Origin: Rhodocollybia butyracea
Lineage: Eukaryota > Basidiomycota > Agaricomycetes > Agaricales > Omphalotaceae
Reading direction: 5' to 3'
Assembly: GCA_015501585.1 (NCBI GenBank)
Contig: JADNRY010000059.1
Span: forward strand, 214,932-278,931
DNA: 64,000 bases
This document shows, one piece after another, positions 23,399 to 35,200 of this stretch (positions are counted from its first letter, which is position 1; each line of letters opens with the position of its first letter). Under the pieces are notes generated by a model, which saw only the letters and a program-made list of their open reading frames with translations, did no database searches and was not told where the DNA came from. The translations under genes and the position numbers were made by a program.

Positions 23399-25204
23399 AG
23401 TGTTAATTATAAATGAAAAATTCCTTGCTAAACAGAGGCTCCAGTGGCGGTTCTTCCGTTGAGTATTGGAGCGATATAGGCTCGTCGTTGAAACGTTCTT
23501 GACACGATAAAATGGTAGAAGGATTCGTAGTGGCATCGGAGGGTATTATTGGTGAGTGTAGCCATGCAAAACAGTCCTAAACATTTCTAGGCGGATGTCG
23601 AATTTGCGCGAGGTGTGCTGTAGGGTGTTTACGAGAGGAATCATCAGTCGAGAAAGGCTGGTTGGTTCACCGGTCAAAAGATGAGCACTGCAGGCGAGGC
23701 TGTGAGCAGTTCGCGCACTCAGATTACGACTCGAAGTTGTGGTTCAAGAGAGATAACACGATGCATAGAGCTACAGCAACTGACAGAAAGTTAACACTAT
23801 ATTGATGGGTCTGAGAATATTGGCCGCGAAAGCTCTAAACCGTAGTGACAAAGTCAGATAGCGTAGTTTATCGAAAGAAAGCAAACATACTGGATGTCAC
23901 GGCTGGCATTCTAAGCGATACTACCAGCGTGAATCCTCCTTTGCGTCGAGGATTACTTTGAGCTTCACGAGGGTCTCTGGGTGAAACTTCAGGACCTGGT
24001 CGCCTCGCTGTCCCATGCGACTAGGAAAGTTGCCAAGGACACGACGTTGCATATTCCCTTCTGTCTATCTCGGACAGGCCAAGCCCAGTATTTCTCACAG
24101 ACAAAGGCAGCCAACGTTCCCACCAGTCCACATTGCAGTGCACAGCATAAAAGATGTAATTTCTTCGTGAGGAGTCAACTCGGAAAGCTGCCCGCCATTA
24201 AGCTGAATGCCCAGTTACTGAGTCTTCGACCCACTGGTGGTTTACAAGAGCGTGCACAGTTTAGCGCCGGTCTGGGATTTTCAGGCTGGCGCTTAATATC
24301 CTGGACAGTGGGTTGAGTGGGACGAGGCAGGCCGAGTGCCATTTTGACTCCTTTTGAACTTTGCTCCACACTTCTTACATGGATAGTAAATGGCTGCATA
24401 GATGAAACTGGAGAAAACGTAGGTGACATCGGACAAAAATCGGGTGAGCTCGTTTACAAGGTGAAAGTTTCTATATACATAATAAGTCCAGTTTGAATAT
24501 GTATATGAAGGTTTGCTAAAACGAACAGTGCTAGTGATGTTTGACAGGAATGGCCGATTTGATCCAGTCCGTTAACTGAAGCACTCTCAGCCTATCACTC
24601 CTTTGTAACATCAACAGTTCGATGTCTTCAAGTACTTTTATTGTTTACGATTTGGGTGGGCAGCGTCGCGGCGATCAAATGAAGAATTAACTTTCCTTTT
24701 TACCCAAGTTTTCTACGATACATAACGGAATCATCGTAGGTTACTCGCTAATGACTCGAGCTCCAAAATACAGTTGAAGTTGAGTATACGTGATCTCTTC
24801 AATTCCAGCAACGGAGATCAGTTTTGACATATTTTATAAATCAGTGCGTCATAGGTCTCTGCTTAAAACTTTGGTGAACGACTTTTTCTCGTTCCACAAT
24901 GTCCAGCGACTCAACGCTTCCTCACTTGCCATCATCATCATCCTTTGTTTATCCTATCAAATCTTTACTGGGAAACATTCTTCCTGCAGATGATTCAAGT
25001 TCATCTATATCTACCTCAGACTCTCTTTCAATAACTTTGGATATCGCCTCAAAAAATACCAGTTGAGCCTCCGATTACTGTTTTAATTTGTGTCGATAAA
25101 CCGCCTAATATCCTCCAGCTCGATCTGAATTCAATGATGTTATCGTTTCCACCAATCTTTCTCACTCAAAAGCCCCTGGGGCATCTCATAAACACTCACA
25201 GACT

Positions 25205-28200
25205 ATGGTCGCAACATCACATGCTTTCGTCAGTTCGAGTAACGCTGATGACACGCCGAATTTCAGCCATTATCCTGCTGGCGAAGACCCTAATATAGAA
25301 ACTTCCTCTCCCCGCTTTTACCATTCATCGTCTTCGATAAATGTATCGCCGTTAGACTCCATTACTACAAAGCCTGCAATACCCCCGCCCCATAGTCCTT
25401 CCGAGTCCAATTCACCCAATCCTGCCTTGCCCCTAGTCGCTCAGCAGGCATTCACCGCAATGAGCGACTCTCTGCTTCCAACTCCTCGGGCCGACTGGAA
25501 TCCATCCGAACTTGGAATAGTCCATTTACCTTCTATTGCTTCATCCTCCAGAGAACCTTCTAAAAACGATTCCGACCGAACAGGCAGCCCCCAATCTTCA
25601 GAAGCGGGTAGGAATTCTCTCTCCGATTACTCTGATTATTATACTCCCGGAGAGGTTTCATCAGGCAACGACGGCCAATCATTACAAAGCTTACAATTAG
25701 CTGACGGAAATGCATCATCCGATGGAAGCTCGATGCATCCCCAAAGCGACGCGCCACCAGTTTCCGTTCGCTTCAAACACATACAAGACGAAAATGGAAA
25801 TCATGTAGTCATTGGCAGGGAAGGTTCCCTCACTAGATGCGAGGATGAGGTATGTGCCTATATGCATACAGTCGTCCCCGATTGATTTTTGTATCAGCCT
25901 ATTCGTACACCTGGTGCCGTTCAAGGTTTTGGTGTCCTCATTGTAGTAGAAGAAAAGGAAGATACGTTGGTGGTTCGTCAGGTTTCAGAGGTATAATTTC
26001 ATCTCTTTACGTTTTTCTTTTTCAATTTGACTTTTTCTACAGAATGCTACCGAAATCCTTGGCCTTCCTCCTCGCTATCTTTTTAAGCTAGAATGTTTCA
26101 CCGACATCCTTCCCGAGTCGCAGGCTGCATTACTCTGGGATAACATACCATCACATTCCGAGCCTTCGGACCCGTTCAATGCAAACAATCTCGAGAACGA
26201 CCTAGAACAACAAATCTTCTTACTCAGTGGGTGGGGCGCTCCCGGGACAGCTATACCTGGTATCCCTACGGCTGCCGATTCGTATGATCCATGGGGTGTC
26301 CATGAAGGAAAACGCCGTTGGACCTGTTGGTGTGCTGTCCATCGACCCCAGCCCAGTCCTTATCTGTCCGAAAACCGGCTCACAGCTCATAAACCGTTGA
26401 TTGTAATGGAATTTGAGCTGGAGAGTGACATTTTCAATCCATTATATCCTTCACCATCTCCCAACCTCTCATCGAGTGCCGCACCTTCAGGCATGGAGCC
26501 ACTCGAAAGAGTAGAGATCTCCTCTACTACTTCGTCTGATTCATACTCTGGTGATGGTGCTCAAACAAGAATCCCTAATTCCGGCACCTCTAGTCGAGGT
26601 TCAGGTTCCAGCATAGCGACCCAACGGGACTCCCAGATCACACATCCCGCAACGAACAGCGTTACATTTCCAGAGCCTCACGTATCCTTACAAGAACAAT
26701 CTGGGATGCATCAGCTTCTATCTGACCATGGCCTCCCCGGTGATCAGGATTGGGCTCCAAGTACTGAAGAAATTTCCGAGAGTACCACGCCGCGGTCAAA
26801 ACCGCTATCAGCTCTAGAAAGACTTCGCCGAATGGCACGCATGCCAGGATCACCCGAGAGTAACTCAACAAAACCACCTAGCTTTGGTGGATCGAATGGA
26901 AAAGCGCGCCGGGCCTTTCGGCGGTCTACGTTAGATCCAGATACCGGTGGAGGGAAGCTTGGTGCTGCTCCTGGTGCTCCTACAGGTAGTGTGAACATGA
27001 TGGACGTATTCGCAGTCATGGCTCAGATCAACGAGCAGCTGGGGGAGGCGTCGGATCTAGACACCTTTCTGAAAGTGGTCGTAGGTGTTATCAAGGACCT
27101 GACGCAGTTTCATCGTGTCTTGGTATACCAGTTTGATGAGGTTTGGAATGGTCAGGTTGTAGCAGAACTGGTGGATTGGAGCATGACACGCGACCTGTTT
27201 ATGGGGTTGCATTTCCCTGCTGGTGACATACCTGCTCAGGTGTGTACTCTTTTCCATTTTGATCTAGCTGACAAGGGAGAACATTTTTACAGGCAAGAGA
27301 GCTTTATAAGATCAGTAAGTCTAGTTGTGGTCCTACTTCGCTGTGTGAGCTCAACTATTCTACTAGACAAGGTCCGCATTCTCTACGACCGTGAACAACC
27401 TACAGCCCGTATCGTAGTTCGTAGCGAGGAAGACCTCGAGCACCCCTTAAATATGACGCATTGTTATCTTCGTGCTATGAGCCCTATTCATGTCAAATGT
27501 AAGATTTGTTTCTTGGTTAGCACGCCTTCTAATTTCATTCGTCATTCACAGATCTTGGAAATATGGGTGTGCGAGCTTCTATGTCGGTTGTAAGCAGGTT
27601 CCACACTTCAATCTTAAAATTATATCTTACCATCTCAGTCAATATTGGCTTTCGGTTCCCTCTGGGGCTTGGTAGCCTGTCACTCTTACGGACCGCATGG
27701 GATGCGAGTTTCTTTTCCTGTTCGACAGATGCTGCGCCTTTTCAGTCAGTCGATATCACGAAATATCGAACGATTGAGTTATGCTCATCGACTTCATACA
27801 CGAAAGCTTGTATGTATCTATGTATCTCCGTTACTGTTGTACCGCGCTCACCATTGTTTTAGATTAACACCATCTCGTCAGAGAATCACCCAGTGAGTTG
27901 ATTGTTTTAACATTATACAACCGTATGAACTCATGAGACAGACGGGTTATATCGTTTCCAATGCTGATGATCTCCTTGGACTTTTCGGCGCTGACTGGGC
28001 CGCGATAGTCATTGGAGACGGGGCAAAGATTTTGGGTCCAAACCAGCATGGTCAAGAGATATTGATCATAGCCGAATATCTTCGGCTAAAACAGTTCAAG
28101 TCCGTTCACTTTTTTGAGTTCTTTCGATATGCTCATATACCGGATGCAGTACAATACAAGTCTCACAGGCCGTTACGCAAGACTTTCCTGATCTTAACTT

Positions 28201-30482
28201 GTCGACGGGGTTGGAAATCATTGCCGGACTGCTTTGTGTACCTCTTTCCAGTGGAGGCAAGGACTTTATTGCCTTTTTACGAAAAGGGCAACAACGTGAT
28301 GTACATTGGGCGGGGAGACCGTACAAATCTGCTGGCGCTAGTACAAATGCTTCGCTTGAGCCACGAAAATCCTTCAAAACTTGGTCTGAAACCGTCGCGG
28401 GACGGTGCAGAGCTTGGACAGATGAACAGCTGGAAACAGCTGGAGTGCTAGCTTTGGTTTATGGAAAGGCATGTAACGCCATTTCTCTACTGACTATGAG
28501 CTAATGATGTCGTGAATAGTTCATCCAAGTCTGGCGACAAAAAGAATATGCCGTTCAGACGACAAAACTCACGAACTTGCTCTTGTCGAATGCCAGTCAT
28601 GAAGGTATGTCAATTCCCAGATGCTATGTATTAGCAGTATTCAAAAACTTTGTAGTGCGGACACCCTTAAATCATATCATAAAGTAAAATCAACCACAGC
28701 CGTCTGGTTATGTTCCTGCTGACGTATCATTCCTCATAGCTATTTGGAAATGGCCCTTAATGGACCACTTGACTTGGAAACTCGGGACAATCTCAGTCGC
28801 TCGCATGCGGCATCGAAGGTATTGAAATTTTACATCTTTTACTTGTAGGTCGTTTTTTCATTGACAGCGTTCGCTAGAATCTTCTATTCACTATCAATGA
28901 TCTCTTGGTGAGTACATTGAATCGTGTTTTCAGCGCTAGAGAACTGATCAGTATATCAAGGACCTAACTCGTTTCGAAAGTGGAAACGAAACGTCTTTCA
29001 ATGAACCATTTGATCTCGCCGAAAACATACGAGATGCTATTTCCAGTTACCGAAACGAGGCAATTCGCCGTCAAATTGCCTTTGAACTGGACCTAGATCA
29101 TTGTCCTAAAACAATTGTTGGAGATGCGAAGAAGATTCGAACCGTTGTTCAAAATTTGACCGCTAACGCCCGTACGTTCTCTTCGACATGTGATTGAGTG
29201 GTATTTGATATCTCGTTTAGTGAAATACACAACGAGGGGTCAAATAGTTGTACGCTGTCTTCAATCTGGGGAGCCTGAGGGTCTTCGGGGACCGACACTG
29301 GAGATTGAAATTCAAGACACAGGTCGGGGTATCTCGAAGGCGAAGCTGGAGAGTATTTTTCGGGAAATCGAGCAAGTTGAATCTGCCGAACCCAAAGCTG
29401 GCACGGAACCTGGTGTGGGTCTCGGTCTTGCTGTTGTTGCCAGGATTGTTGAGCAGCTGGGAGGTCAGCTTCGTGTAGAATCAAAAGTCGACGAGGGCAG
29501 TCGATTCACCTTCCTTCTCCCGTTGTCGATTTCTACTGAGGTTCCGGACATGGCTGCAACGACCAGCCGCAGTTCATCCCTCGGATCGTTACGTAAGAAT
29601 TCGAACGAGATCGATTCCATTGTGGAGGCGCTATCTTCTAGCCATGTACCTGCTAATGCCTCTCAGCAATCTTCTCCCTCTCCTCCCGGTGACGAATCCC
29701 AGCGTTTATCCCAACAGATTCGTTCCCGAAAGTCCTCGCTGGGAACGTTCCCTGTATCAGACTCGCCGTATCCTGTTCGCCCAATAAAAGTTTCCGAGTT
29801 GCAGGTGGAACGTACATCTCAACCTCCGACCCCCGCAATGTTGACTTCTGCTGAGGGGGCGGTTGGGCCCTCGTATTCTGACAAGCCACAAAAAGCAAGT
29901 CTAAGGATCCTCATAGTTGAAGTAAGTTTTATTTTGCTTATCTTTGAAACTTGCTTGGTCTTTACGATTTATGCAAAGGACAATGATATCAATCGACTAT
30001 TACTTGCCAAGCGACTACGTATGGATGGTCATATTGTCGTCAATACCACGAATGGTCAAGAAGGGTTAGACAAAGTGATCTCGGACCAGAACTTTGATTG
30101 CATATTCATGGATATCAATATGCCGATCCTTAATGGTCTCGAGGCCTCGAAACGAATTCGAGATGTGGAAAAAGCGTCTCTAGTCTCCAGGCCAGATAAT
30201 CGGCGGTTGTCATTGACGCTGAACGGTCGTATACCCATATTTGCGGTTTCGGCCTCTTTGTACGAACAACAGCGGTGGAAACTTATAGACGCTGGCATGG
30301 ACGGATGGATTTTGAAACCTATCGATTTCAAGCGACTGGCAATCATTCTCAAAGGTATCACGGATGTCACACAAAGAGAATCTGACCGATACCATCCTCG
30401 ATGTAATTGGGAAAATGGCGGCTGGCTGGTACCCTCCGATTCTCCCTCTCTTGCATCGATTGGCAATATCTCCACTTCTTGA
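25205..30482 (+). CDS. fphA: Fungal phytochrome: biliverdin photoreceptor with histidine kinase and response regulator
   Basis: Red/far-red sensor. Seventeen exons (25205-25849, 25898-25990, 26043-27239, 27293-27314, 27367-27498, 27552-27589, 27639-27809, 27863-27892, 27942-28099, 28150-28468, 28520-28604, 28656-28683, 28740-28818, 28878-28907, 28961-29171, 29221-29921, 29979-30482) give 1480 aa. A Ser-rich N-tail ends in TRCEDEPIRTPGAVQGFG; Cys212 is the expected biliverdin ligand. Then come the PAS domain, a disordered insert, and GAF with FPAGDIPAQARELY. The PHY domain carries a PRKSF tongue. The kinase has SNASHE/VRTPLNHI (His962), an N box (NLTANALKY), DTGRGIS and GVGLGLA. The C-terminal receiver has DND, MDINMP (Asp1358) and LKP. 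All catalytic residues are present, so autophosphorylation and internal phosphorelay are expected. One intron has a GC donor. Confidence 0.97.
28469..28519 (+). other. GC-AG intron in the phytochrome gene
   Basis: The exon ends AAG and the intron begins GCATGT and ends ATAG. Joining here gives YGK/FIQVWRQKEY with frame kept. The nearby GT at 28472 would shift the frame, so the GC donor is required. Confidence 0.75.
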
Positions 30483-30668
30483 AACCCCTCTAGTTAAATT
30501 TTTTCCTTTCATTTCTTTGGTTTCTGTGGTTTTAGGGATGGAGTTTATTCGCGACCTATAATAATACACTACTATTTTTGACAAGTAAATGTATCTACGG
30601 ACAGTTTTAGAGATTTGGAGAGATTTCTGTAGCATGGTCTACACACATTGTAAGCATATGCATCCTTC

Positions 30669-31681
30669 TCATCCCCTTCCAACATAAGGAACATTGGTTG
30701 GCCTGTATTAGCAGTGAGATTGCGGCGTTTCTGACAAAAAGGAAACGTACATGATATTGATGTCAAGGACAGTTACTTCGGAAGGAAGACTGGCAATGTG
30801 CACAATGGTGCTTGCAACATGTTGAACGTCCAGCACACCTTCCTGTATCATACGTCCATCAGGCTGTAATGCACCTACTCCGTTTCGTGCGCCCATGTCC
30901 GTGGCAGCATTTCCTTCAATTTCAGCGTTTATTCAATTTGCAGACAACGACAAGGGTAGAAGCTTCCTCACCAATATCGATCTGAGTGCAGGAGATATTA
31001 TGAATACGCCCATCGAGAGATGTGCATTTCGTGAGGCCCGTGATAGCATGCTTGGATGCAGTGTATGCGTAAGTGAAAGGTCGCGGTACATGTGCCGAAA
31101 GGGAGCCATTGTTGATGATGCGACCTTTAAGGTTGTTACCAAAACATTTTTGTACATGAGCAAATAACGGACCTCCAGGAGGCGACTGGACTTTGAATTG
31201 CCTGACTGCTTCTCTAGTACAGATGAAGGGCGCAACCAGGTTTACATTCAGAACGTTTTGGAAACTCTCCAAAGATAGTTCCTCGATGGGGACCTGTGCG
31301 GACGAGATTCCTGCATTCTATCGAAAAGTGAGCAGAGATCCAAGGCGTGAGCTGGAAACTTGATGTACGTTAAATAAGAGATCCAAGCGACCTTGACGAC
31401 AAACGTGGTAAGATGATTGTGCGTGACGGAGAATGATATTCACCAAATTTATCGATGGCCTGGCTGAAGAGGCTCTTGACAAAAATTTCATCAGTGATAT
31501 CTCCGGCAATACAAATGCAGTTTTGTGGATTGGATGACAGCGTTTTTGTTTCTTCAAGGGCCTCAAACCGACGAGCAGTCACGACGACCTGCCAGTTTTC
31601 GTGTAAAAGGGCGATAGCAGTATGCCTCCCGATACCTGAGGAAGCGCCAGTCACGATAGCGATCTTGTTAGTTCCAGTCAT
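30669..31681 (-). CDS. Short-chain dehydrogenase/reductase (classical SDR)
   Basis: Six exons (31681-31444, 31391-31369, 31317-31173, 31124-30972, 30913-30751, 30702-30669) encode 251 aa, the usual size for classical SDRs. The cofactor motif is VTGASSGIG near the N-terminus, with VVVTARR after strand 2; the lack of an acidic residue after strand 2 and the presence of Arg suggests NADP(H). NNAGIS and NVNLVAPF follow, then the catalytic set Ser (NNGSLS), Tyr and Lys (YTASK). The C-terminus reads [25 protein letters not shown]. Substrate unknown. It is convergent with phytochrome (186 bp gap) and divergent from the deubiquitinase. An in-frame ATG at 31747 would add 22 residues. Confidence 0.93.
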
Positions 31682-32250
31682 GTTGTAAGCTGGGGAAAGA
31701 GGGGCGATGTTTGACGGATTTCTGATTCTTTGTGACGCGCGTACCAAGTACTTTACTGACCGTTCAGATTAAATCCTCATAGTAGGCTACAGTTCATCGA
31801 TGACTATCAGCGCTTGAGAATTTGAAAATTAGGTAAGGGCTATGTCACATGCATATGGCTCACCCAAGTCCAGCGCAGCTTTTACTTCTTTCCTTCTTTC
31901 ATGCGACGTTGCATGATATTGCGCTTCGTACGACAACAACTCTAAAGACGCAACCAGCTGGTGCCTGTTTACATCCACCACCAAACTTACGGTCATTCTC
32001 TAGACACTGACCAGGTCGTTTTTGTGTTATCATCTGCGGTTACCAACGTTCACGGTCTCATTATCTGGCATCCTCGAACTCTCTGGCATCTTGCATTTGC
32101 ATATTTGGACTCGATATATAACAAGGAAGGAAGGACAAGGATATCTTATTCCGATATATTCGGAAAGGCGGAGACTCTAGAGAAGATATTGTTGGAATAT
32201 ACTTGCTACTACTAGAGTTTGGATTGGCAAGCGCAAGCATCTAGGCACAA
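31682..32250. other. Divergent promoter region between the SDR and deubiquitinase genes
   Basis: 569 bp with no supported gene; a small open frame (31961-32215) has no motif. It must hold both promoters. Confidence 0.5.
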
Positions 32251-35200
32251 ATGCCCATCTCAGTACTCCCTACACCGCCCGACTTTCCTCCGTCGAAGCC
32301 ACCGGGCAAGGCCAATATCAGTAATGGGGCTAATGCTAATTGTGAGTATTTTCGTGATCTAAGTTCTTTGTGTTTATGTTGTGTTGCAGATACCTCTATA
32401 CCCTCTTCGAGCTCCGACCCCATCACAGCGCTGAAGCAAGCCGCCAAGGCCTCGGTTCAACAGTCTGCCAAAGGTGCATCAGCAATTGGATTGCTGAAAG
32501 CTGCACGAGCACAGTATATGCAGGCCGGCATATACGAAAACGAAGTGATTCTTAGCTTTATTGTTCTACTTTTTTTGGTTCTGATTGATCGATAGGGTGA
32601 CCTTCAAGGCGCATTGACAGCTTTTACAAAAGCCGCTGGACTAGCGCATATGGTCTTCGGAACTCCCGAATGGCGTGCAGACGGTGTGAGGAAGGAATTT
32701 TCGGAATTAATGGAGGGAGATGATATCAATTTGACTTCAAGGATGCAGGCTGTGGAAGCGAAATTGAGGATGGTTACGACGGAGGAGCAGAATTCGTAGG
32801 CTTCGTCATATAACTATCCAGGCTGCTTTACTGACTATCCGTAGCCGCGCCGTTAGCCAAAAATCTGGTGGGAGTATCGCAGATCGTATGAAAGCGCTAC
32901 AGGATTCTGGGCTCTCGATTAGTACGAACAAGAGCAAACGTTTTTCAAAGGATCTCCATCTGAATGGAATCAATGGTGTCAACAAGAGCCCGGTGTCGAG
33001 TCCAACAGTGTCGTCTCCACGAATCCTGCCTAATGACTCACTTTCGACGTTGACGGCACTTAGTCCGCCGCCGAATGCTCCAGGGGCTTCATCCTATTCA
33101 CATGCTTTCGTCTCTCCTTCCTCTTTCGGCCCTCCATCCCCAGGCTCGTCGCCTTCTTCATCACCTACATTGCCATCTACCGCTCCTTCGAGGTCATTCT
33201 CAACGTCCTCCGAATATAATGCGTTCAATTCACACTTTCCAAGTATCGACGAACTGGATGAACTGGACGGAATAACACCGTTGACTTCGCTTCCATCCGT
33301 ACCAACAGGAAGAAGTACGGCCTCGAACAAATCTATTGCACCCATGGCCACAGGAGGAAGTGTAGGCGCAGGAAAGTTACGCAGTACAGGCTCGGCATCA
33401 TCTTTGAAATCCCAAAAGTCGGCCAAGGATCTCAACTTGCATATTACAGGGGAGTCCCCCAAGTCATCTCCGCTTTCCCCTTCTCCCTCAGGCCCAGTCA
33501 TCTCACCCCTCGCCTCTCATGCCGCCCTCCGAAACTTCATCGTTCCCGTCGAACGACCCTCAAGTGTCCCTTCAACCCCACTTCGTTCTAGCGGCGGAGT
33601 ATGGGATTCACGACCTAATTCGCCTGTCACCAAGTATCCACAGCCAGGCTCACCCCGGACAGTGGCGTCGAACATAACGGGTTCAGGAAAAGTGCCCCCT
33701 GCTGTTCCCGTGAAACCGTCAGCTTTATCAACGAGTAGGAGTATGTACGGTAATTTTGACGATCCCATACCCGGCGAAGCATCCACGTCCAATCTATACC
33801 CTTCGTCTTCGCCCTCCGCATCGTCTTCACCACTGAAAGCCCCAGGCTCACCAATACCACAGAAAAATTCTTGTTCGCCACAGGAGTTGTATGGGTATCT
33901 TCGGGAGTACAAGGTGATCTTGTTGGATGTTAGAGACAGGGCAGAATTTGAGCAGGGGCATATACATGCCGGAAAGGCGATGGGTAGCGTCGTGTGTGTT
34001 GAACCAGCAGTGCTTAATCGGGGAACGTATGTATTTCTTTGTGGTGGTAGTTGGGATGCTAATAATTCATTTGGTTAGTGTCACCTCTGAGAATATCGAA
34101 GATGCACTTGTCCTGGCGCCACCTTCCGAAGCCCCAACTTTCAACAATCGACATAAGTTTGACTTGGTTGTCATCTATGACCGCAACTCCACCTCTTTCA
34201 CCTCTGTTCCACTGGCAGGCTCTACAACTCCTCATCCGTCATCTATCTCGCTCGTTAACGGGAATAATGATGCGAGTAGTAGTACTCCTGGAAGCAACGC
34301 CAATATCTCCGCCCTCCTTCGCGCCATCTGGGAACGTGAATTCAAGAAACCACTACGACGGATGCCGATGATGCTTATTGGAGGTTATGAGGCTTGGGTG
34401 AAGGAAATGGGTGAAGGAGAAGTTGTTTCGTCTGCAGCTTCGGGGCTTTCTGGATCAAGCTCTGCGGCGTCCATGACAATGACTCCACCGTCGTCGGTTC
34501 ATTCACCTCTCATGTCCCCGTCTTTATCCTACCAGGGCGGAGCCTCATCCAGTGGATCGAGACTTCGGGCTGGAACGAGTCCTGGTTCTTCATCTGCTCT
34601 CAATGGACATAAGAACAACTATTCGTTGGATGGGCTTGGTCATTCGAGGAATCCTGCCGAGTCTTCGCCCGCATCTTCATCTGCATCAAGCGCCAAATCC
34701 GGACGGGCGACACCCACAACATCCACTCCGCTTTCGCCACATCTTTCTGGGATTTCTGGACGAAGACCCGCTGCAGTTGGCAGGACGTCTTTTTCTACTT
34801 CGTCTTCCTCTGGGTATCCAGCCACTACAGCAGGTTCTATGTCGACATTGTCGGAAGGCACAACTCTTCTTAATGGTGCCACCCCGATCTCTTATCCTTC
34901 GTTTACTTCATCGACGTATTCGCTTCCTTCTGCCATGTCCTCTTCTGCTGTCACCCCGTCGACAGCGTATTCGTCTGTTGAAGGCCTGGCTTCGCCACCG
35001 CAAGCGTCGATCAACCCAACGATTCCGAGGAGACGGACGAGTGATTATATGGATCAGAGCCAGGAAGCTCTCAGTGGAGCGTTGAGCCCTAATGGTCCTG
35101 GGTCTGCTAATGGCTATACTGGTATGGGTATGAATGGGTTTGGCGCTGGTGTAAATGGTATTAATGGCTACAGCGGAGGATACAACAACACATTACCTCG

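Larger units (their letters stand above)
22477..25204. other. 2.7-kb divergent gap between the Zn2Cys6 gene and phytochrome
   Basis: Contains the promoters of both flanking genes, a TGAGTCA palindrome at 22538-22552 and a possible decayed coding stretch at 23091-23398. Open frames near 23981-24430 exist on both strands but carry no motif I know. The last 200 bp before the phytochrome ATG are CT-rich, like a long 5' UTR. Confidence 0.5.

Noticed and set aside
23981..24429. Overlapping frames of 111 and 84 codons on opposite strands
   Set aside because: No family motif, no splice chain and unusual composition; could not be supported as a gene.
34552..35085. 177-codon plus-strand frame with Arg/Leu-rich product
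   Set aside because: Out-of-frame shadow of the deubiquitinase linker exon.
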